From the NCBI RefSeq assembly GCF_014805685.1, contig NC_060886.1, positions 28,009,652 through 28,073,651 on the forward strand: a stretch of 64,000 bases of DNA, read 5' to 3'. The position numbers and the translations under genes were made by a program. The DNA is from Silurus meridionalis (taxonomy: Eukaryota > Chordata > Actinopteri > Siluriformes > Siluridae). Under the pieces are notes generated by a model. The model searched no databases. It was not told the origin of the DNA and was given only the letters and a program-made list of their open reading frames with translations. Of this stretch, positions 59,271 to 64,000 are shown piece after piece (position 1 is the first letter of the stretch; each line of letters opens with the position of its first letter).

Positions 59271-59381
59271 CTGCATGGTTGAAATCGTAGATGTATCTAG
59301 GACAGGGCACTTTGGTTAAAAATCCAGGGGAACCTTGTGGCCAACAAATCAAACCGTCCCATTCTGGAGGGCACACATCCA
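59271..59381 (-). CDS. pth2r: pth2r exon: N-terminal half of the extracellular domain
   Basis: A 111-bp exon encoding [20 protein letters not shown] then [16 protein letters not shown]. The [12 protein letters not shown] and VPCPxYIYDFNH blocks are diagnostic of PTH-family receptors and give three conserved cysteines. The donor is GTATGTT. The acceptor is placed after GGTAAAAAG, preceded by a strong pyrimidine tract; an alternative AG a few bases away cannot be excluded. The exon(s) upstream (signal peptide, first cysteine) were not found in 59382-64000. Confidence 0.9.
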
Positions 59382-59785
59382 CTTTTTACCATGGAAAAAA
59401 AGGAAACAGAAAAAGGGTGATTCATAGCCAAAAACCCTCTAGATATATAATCCTCATGGAGGAATTTTCATCTCAGTGTAGAAAACTTGCTTTGTGAGAT
59501 ATATTTTTCTGGCTTTGGCAAACTTCTTTGTGTTTTGTGCCAACACTACCATATCAAAAATTATTAAGTATTGTACGTTCTATGTCTAGGTGGCAGATTG
59601 TCAATTTTTTTCTAATCACAGCGACTGTTACTATTGATTTATTTTTTGGATTATATCCATAAGTCTGACTTATTTTGAGATTTACTTCCAGTCTAATTAC
59701 TGTACTTTATATAAAATGATAAAGACTCCAAGTTCTGATGTTGTTCACTATTAAGATTAAAACGTCAAATCAGGTTCAAATATGA
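59382..59785 (-). other. pth2r 5' intron, nothing recognised
   Basis: AT-rich sequence upstream of the first exon found. No further receptor exon is visible. Confidence 0.4.
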
Positions 59786-60060
59786 TTCCTGATTATGTAG
59801 GTTTTTTAGCACTGCCCAGAAGCATGTGTCAAATGGCATTAACCCATCCTCATTTGGGTGACATCAACAGTATGATTATAATCTTTAAGTAATGTCCTTT
59901 CTACAGTCTTATACAGTCATTTGAGGTTATGGAACCAGGAGCTACTGAGCAACTCATAAAATAGCTCAACATTTGTGATCATTATAGATCCAACACCAGC
60001 TTCTCCATGCCAGAGCCTTTAAACACTCAAAGAGGTCCAAACTCCACACATGCCAGTGTG
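59786..60060 (-). mobile_element. retroelement fragment (minus)
   Basis: CCTCATTTGGGTGACATCAA, then AGCTACTGAGCAACTCATAA and AAGAGGTCCAAACTCCAC are the complement of 35870-36150. Confidence 0.65.
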
Positions 60061-60677
60061 CTGGGATCACCAACAGGTGCCAGATCTATCTGTGCCACTA
60101 AGACCCTTATCTCTGGTAGAGCATTCCAGTCTGATGGGTAAAGAGCAAGAAGGGGCTATCAATAGGTCTGACAGCGGGCAGATAAAAGATCTGTACAGCC
60201 TGAATGTCAGCATGGATTTTATACATAATGTGCAGCCTGGAGAAAGGCATGTGGTTTCAAAACACAAATCCATTAACATCTGCCCATCAACGTCTGCCTT
60301 TTCATAGGCGTTTTAGGTGAGCCACTTTTTGTCCAATCTTTAAACACAGGCATGCTTCTCGACCATAAATCCTCTGTCTAATTGCACTACCAATTGCCCA
60401 ATGAGTAGGCAACTCTAGCAAATGTAAAACAACATCATAGCATTGTCTGTCTGCGCTAGTATGTGCGACACAGGTTTTTGAGTATGTTGATATGCCGATT
60501 TTAGAACCACATGCCATCTTTCTTTCAATAATAACTTCTGCCTCTCAGTCTGACTTAGTCACATATGCTTAGTTCATATTTCAAACCAAGAAAGCAGTGC
60601 CTTCTGAAACTGTGCCAAAGACCAAGCCAAGGCGCTAGTGGCCCGATGGCAAAAAGTGTTTTACCAGTCTCTTTAGT

Positions 60678-60742
<65 letters not shown>

Positions 60743-61555
60743 CAGAATATATATTATTATTTACCATAGCCCTGTTGCTATAGCTTCCTTAGTTTGAAAT
60801 CCTGGCTGTAATTTTTCTGTGGTTACTACATCCCACATTAGGGGCTTCATCTCACTGAGGGGCAAGAGCAAAGGTGTTAGCAATCCGGTGTGCACGTCAC
60901 ACATATTGCAAACCAGTGTGTCGGCTCGTTATTACGTTTGTGATATTTAGGTCATTGTTCTCTCATTTGCAGCCTGTCGTTTCCACAGTCATCATGTGTT
61001 CTCTTTTACCTGGTCACGGATTTCTGACACTCTCAAGCAAATTACAAGCTCTTTTTTAAAACTGGTGGACTGTGCAATAGGATAGTGTTCATGGCACTAG
61101 CATCGAGCTCTAGTATTGCTTAGGTGTTCATCATACTGGCTTGTAGCCCATTATCCTCTGGAGTTACACTTTAGGTAGGTCGATATAGAAGCTTTCCTTG
61201 ATGATCTATCAGAATGCCCCTCTTGGGTGGGCTACAACTTTATAGAATGAGATGGACCCACTGCAAAAACACTTCTGTCTCTACACACAAGGAAGCTATA
61301 ATATGGCCCACCAAGTTCTACACATTTCACTGTGCTGTTGCATTATACTTCTAAAAGCTCTTGTTTGGCATGCTGTCACAGTAGAGTTTGTCTTCCTGTC
61401 CCACTGGTATCGGCGGGCTTTTCATCTTGTTTGACCAGAAAATGTCATGTTAAAATCTGCAGGTGTTTTGATCATGCTTGCAGAGCAGTACATCTTGCAG
61501 TTCTATTGTTGACTTTCTTTGCTGTATGGTCTATATAATATAATATTGGTATTAT
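60061..61555. other. unrecognised sequence with a (TA)n run
   Basis: TA alternation of about 60 bases at 60679-60740. Motif-free ORFs lie at 60050-60307 and 60302-60517; the latter (minus, 71 codons) has several Cys residues but no family that I recognise. Confidence 0.45.
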
Positions 61556-61559
61556 AAGT

Positions 61560-61735
61560 ACAAAAGTACACACATCCTTTACTTAAGTAGAAGTTTAGAT
61601 CCTCATGTTTTAAAATACTCGGGTAAAAGATGAAGTACTGATTATACTTTTTTACTCAAGTGAAAGTAAAGAAGTTTTGGCTCAGACATGTACTTAAGTA
61701 AAAAGTAGTTATTACTTCTACCTATTAAAGCTGTT
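61560..61735. repeat. inverted-repeat element with ACTTAAGTA motifs
   Basis: CTTTACTTAAGTAGAAGT at the left and ACTTAAGTAAAAAGTAG at the right, with AAAGTACACAC and CTCAAGTGAAAGTAAAG between. Resembles short fish DNA-transposon derivatives built of ACTTAAGTAxAAGT units. Confidence 0.55.
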
Positions 61736-61755
61736 AACTGGACCTCACATCATAT

Positions 61756-61880
<125 letters not shown>

Positions 61881-62079
61881 GTGATAGCCTAGTGGGTTAA
61901 TGTCAGGGTCCCCATGAGGATGAGTTTGAGAGTTTGATTCCTGGTCGAGCTGGTTGCTGAGTTGGTAAATAAAACTTCTGGACCTTGTCCACTCTGAAAA
62001 CATTTCAATTCTGTTCTTACTGTGTTGGATTAATTTCTTGATTTCCTGGTCTTTAATGAAAGATAACAAAAAAAAGCAC

Positions 62080-63380
62080 TTCTGTGGTAGCTCAGTGGGT
62101 TAAGGCTTGTACCTGAACATGGTCCTTAATATAGTCCACACTGGTGATAAGGTTTCAAAGCCAGTCCTACATGCCTTCTTTCTTACTGCGCTGGCATGAA
62201 ACAAAGTATGAACCCTCCAAAAAGCACACATGCTTTTCAGCAGTGGTCGCTCAGTGGTTTAAGGCTTGTGCCTCATCTAAACATGCATCCCAGTCTGATC
62301 TCCTCCATGGTTCATCGGCTTAAGGCTGGTGCCTCGCTGATGGTAAGGATCAGGGTTTGAATCCTGCTAGTTGCGCTGTCGGTTATGTCCCTGCTTCCTA
62401 AATCTTTCTTTAGCTTTATATTCTTGTGTTGATGGTTTAAAGGTAGATAGACCTGCTTTAAACAACTTTCCAGGCCTGTGTTCTCTGATGGTTCAGTGGG
62501 TTAAATCAGGTGTCTTGCTTTTGGTGGGGTTCAGGGTTCGAATCCTGCTTTCTGCCTGCCAGTCACGATCAGGATTCACTTCCTGCGTTTTTCTTTAGCG
62601 ATATATTTTTGTTTTTAATGGGTTGAAAAGAAAGATAGACCTGCTCTAAACAAGCTTCCTAGCCTGTCCTCACCGATGGTTCAATGGGTTAAGGTTGGTG
62701 TCTCGCTGGTGGTGGGGATCATGGTTCGAATCCTGCTTTATTCCTGCTATTTACAATGTGGGTTCAACTTGTGCTACTTACATCTGTATTCGCTTCCTAC
62801 ATCTTTCTTTAGCGTTAAAATCTTGTGTTGATGGTTTGAAAAGAAAGATAGACCTGCTCTAATCAAGCTTCCCATCCTGTTTTTTCCTGATGGCTTAGTG
62901 GGTTAAGGCTGGTACTTTGCTAATGTTGGTGATCAGGGTTCAAACCTGGCTTTCTGTCTGCTAGTCATGAGGTAGGTTAAATTCCTGATTCCTACATCTT
63001 CATATTCTTGTTTTGATGGGTTAAAAAGAAAGATAGACCTGCTCTAAACAAGCTTTCCAGCTTATCCTTCCTGATGGTTCAGTGGGTTAATGCTGGTGCC
63101 TTGCTAATGGTGTGAATCAGGGTTCGAATCCTGCTTTGTCCCTGCTAGTCATGTTATGGTTTTTCTTCCTAAGTCTGTCTTTAGCATTATAGTCTTGTGT
63201 TGATGGTTTGAAAGAAAAGATAGACCTGCTCTAAACAATCTTTGCAGCCTGTCCTTCCTGATGGTTCAGTGGGTTAAGACTGGTATTTCACTGTTGGTGG
63301 GGTTCAGGGTTCGAATCCTGCTTTCTGTGTTTCTGTCTGGTCTGAATTTCTTGCTTTGAAGCATGAAACGAAGGATAAAC
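62080..63380 (+). repeat. tandem array of tRNA-like units, about 190 bp each
   Basis: Six to eight units begin near 62083, 62235, 62300, 62484, 62671, 62887, 63070 and 63258. The best share GATGGTTCAGTGGGTTAAGG (box A-like), then about 25 bases, then a box B match (GGTTCGAATCC at about 62536, 62722, 63122 and 63308), then CTGCTTTCTG. A spacer follows with TTTCTTTAGC, TTCTTGTGTTGATGG and AAAGATAGACCTGCTCTAAA. The first two units are partial and degenerate. A and B boxes are RNA polymerase III promoter parts, so this looks like a tRNA-derived SINE that became a tandem repeat. Confidence 0.8.
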
Positions 63381-63405
63381 CCCCCAAAAAACAGAAGGTG
63401 AGTTG

Positions 63406-63478
63406 TGGGACTTGATGGCTTTGTGGTAAAAGCCTTGCCTCTGAGCTCAGAGGTTGCTGGTTCGAATCTGGCTTGTCC
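63406..63478 (+). repeat. tRNA-like module, different from the array
   Basis: GGGACTTGATGGCTTTGTGG begins a cloverleaf-like fold. The anticodon-like arm is CCTCT-GAGCTC-AGAGG, the T arm GCTGG-TTCGAAT-CTGGC, and the closing GTCCC pairs with GGGAC. The anticodon loop has six bases, which is not normal for a tRNA. Probably a SINE head. Confidence 0.6.
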
Positions 63479-63804
63479 CCGCACTGGGTAAGCTGTGTGA
63501 AAAGTAGTGTGTGGTGAGCAGTAGAGTGGTTGACTGTGAACAAAGGCTGTGAAGACCTGCTGCTTCACAGCCTCAGAAAAAGTGAGGGTGATAGGTTTTT
63601 GGCAGAATTTTTCCCTATATATGCAAAACTAAGTCGATACTTTTTTGGACCTTTTTGCTTCATAACCCCTGTTTTCAGCTTCTCAGACACCAGGGGGGCA
63701 GATGCCCGGATATTGCCCCCCTGCTTCAGGATACAGCCTCCGAAACCGTCCACATCCAACCTTCCATGCAGCCATTCCCAGAACATTCCACACTCTTAAC
63801 TTTG

Positions 63805-63880
63805 AGCCCTGGCCGGGGTTTGAACCAGCAACCTCTCAACCCAGAGGCAAAGCTCTTCCAATTGAGCCACAGGATCTCCT
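63805..63880 (-). repeat. tRNA-like module on the opposite strand
   Basis: On minus: GGCTCAATTGGAAGAGC (D arm), CCTCT-GGGTTG-AGAGG (anticodon arm), then CTGG-TTCAAAC-CCCGG (T arm). The anticodon and T arms match the module at 63406-63478, so both come from one family in inverted arrangement about 400 bp apart. Confidence 0.6.
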
Positions 63881-63947
63881 GCAAGAACCTGATTTTTAGG
63901 ACCTTTTTTGGTTCTTTTTTTAAAACTTTTTAAACAATTTAAAGGAA

Positions 63948-64000
63948 AGCTTAGGGGTAGGAATTGAACCGGGTGAGTCAGATAGCAGCCACCACTTCAC
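63948..64000 (-). repeat. tRNA-like box B at the window edge
   Basis: On minus the text reads CACCCGGTTCAATTCCTACC, a box B match preceded by CTGCTATCTGACT. Probably the start of another tRNA-derived element, cut by the window end. Confidence 0.4.

Noticed and set aside
60302..60517. Missing first exon of pth2r (minus-strand ORF with several Cys)
   Set aside because: No signal peptide, no match to the PTH receptor N-terminus, and no splice signals in a suitable phase.

Overview
The window looks like vertebrate nuclear DNA, almost certainly from a teleost fish. It is AT-rich, intron-dominated and packed with fish-type repeats: Tc1-like DNA transposons, L2- and RTE-like LINEs, a tRNA-Glu-headed SINE, GATA/GGAT arrays and TA runs. 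Nothing suggests bacterial or organellar DNA.

Only one host gene can be supported: parathyroid hormone 2 receptor (pth2r), a class B G-protein-coupled receptor, on the minus strand. Eleven exons are placed, from the extracellular hormone-binding domain at 59381 down to the stop codon at 8767. All splice junctions are GT-AG and all exon phases join without a break. About 486 residues are covered. The exon(s) for the signal peptide and extreme N-terminus are not visible and probably lie beyond 64000. The introns are large (up to 18.2 kb) and hold nearly everything else.

Layout from left to right. 1-8440, downstream of pth2r: a truncated L2 LINE, a Tc1-like transposon whose two ends have become tandem arrays, a 1.4 kb GATA/GGAT array with strand switches, and an RTE-like LINE 3' end. 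8440-16133: 3' UTR and the last four exons. 16134-34694: introns with RTE-like pieces, Tc1 relics, two SINE copies, a roughly 0.9 kb foldback element and an unexplained 110-codon ORF near 30.4 kb. 34849-53064: an 18 kb intron with a hAT-like element split by a solo LTR, a short Tc1 element with long inverted repeats, a Tc1 gene split by a MITE, and a near full-length but broken L2. 53065-59381: four exons. 59382-64000: repeats ending in a tandem array of about 190-bp units that carry tRNA-like A and B boxes.

I found no operon-like or defence-like gene system. The most unusual items are the tRNA-like tandem array, the tandem expansion of the Tc1 ends, the shared 3' end of the SINE and the RTE-like LINE, and the orphan ORF at 30416-30748.
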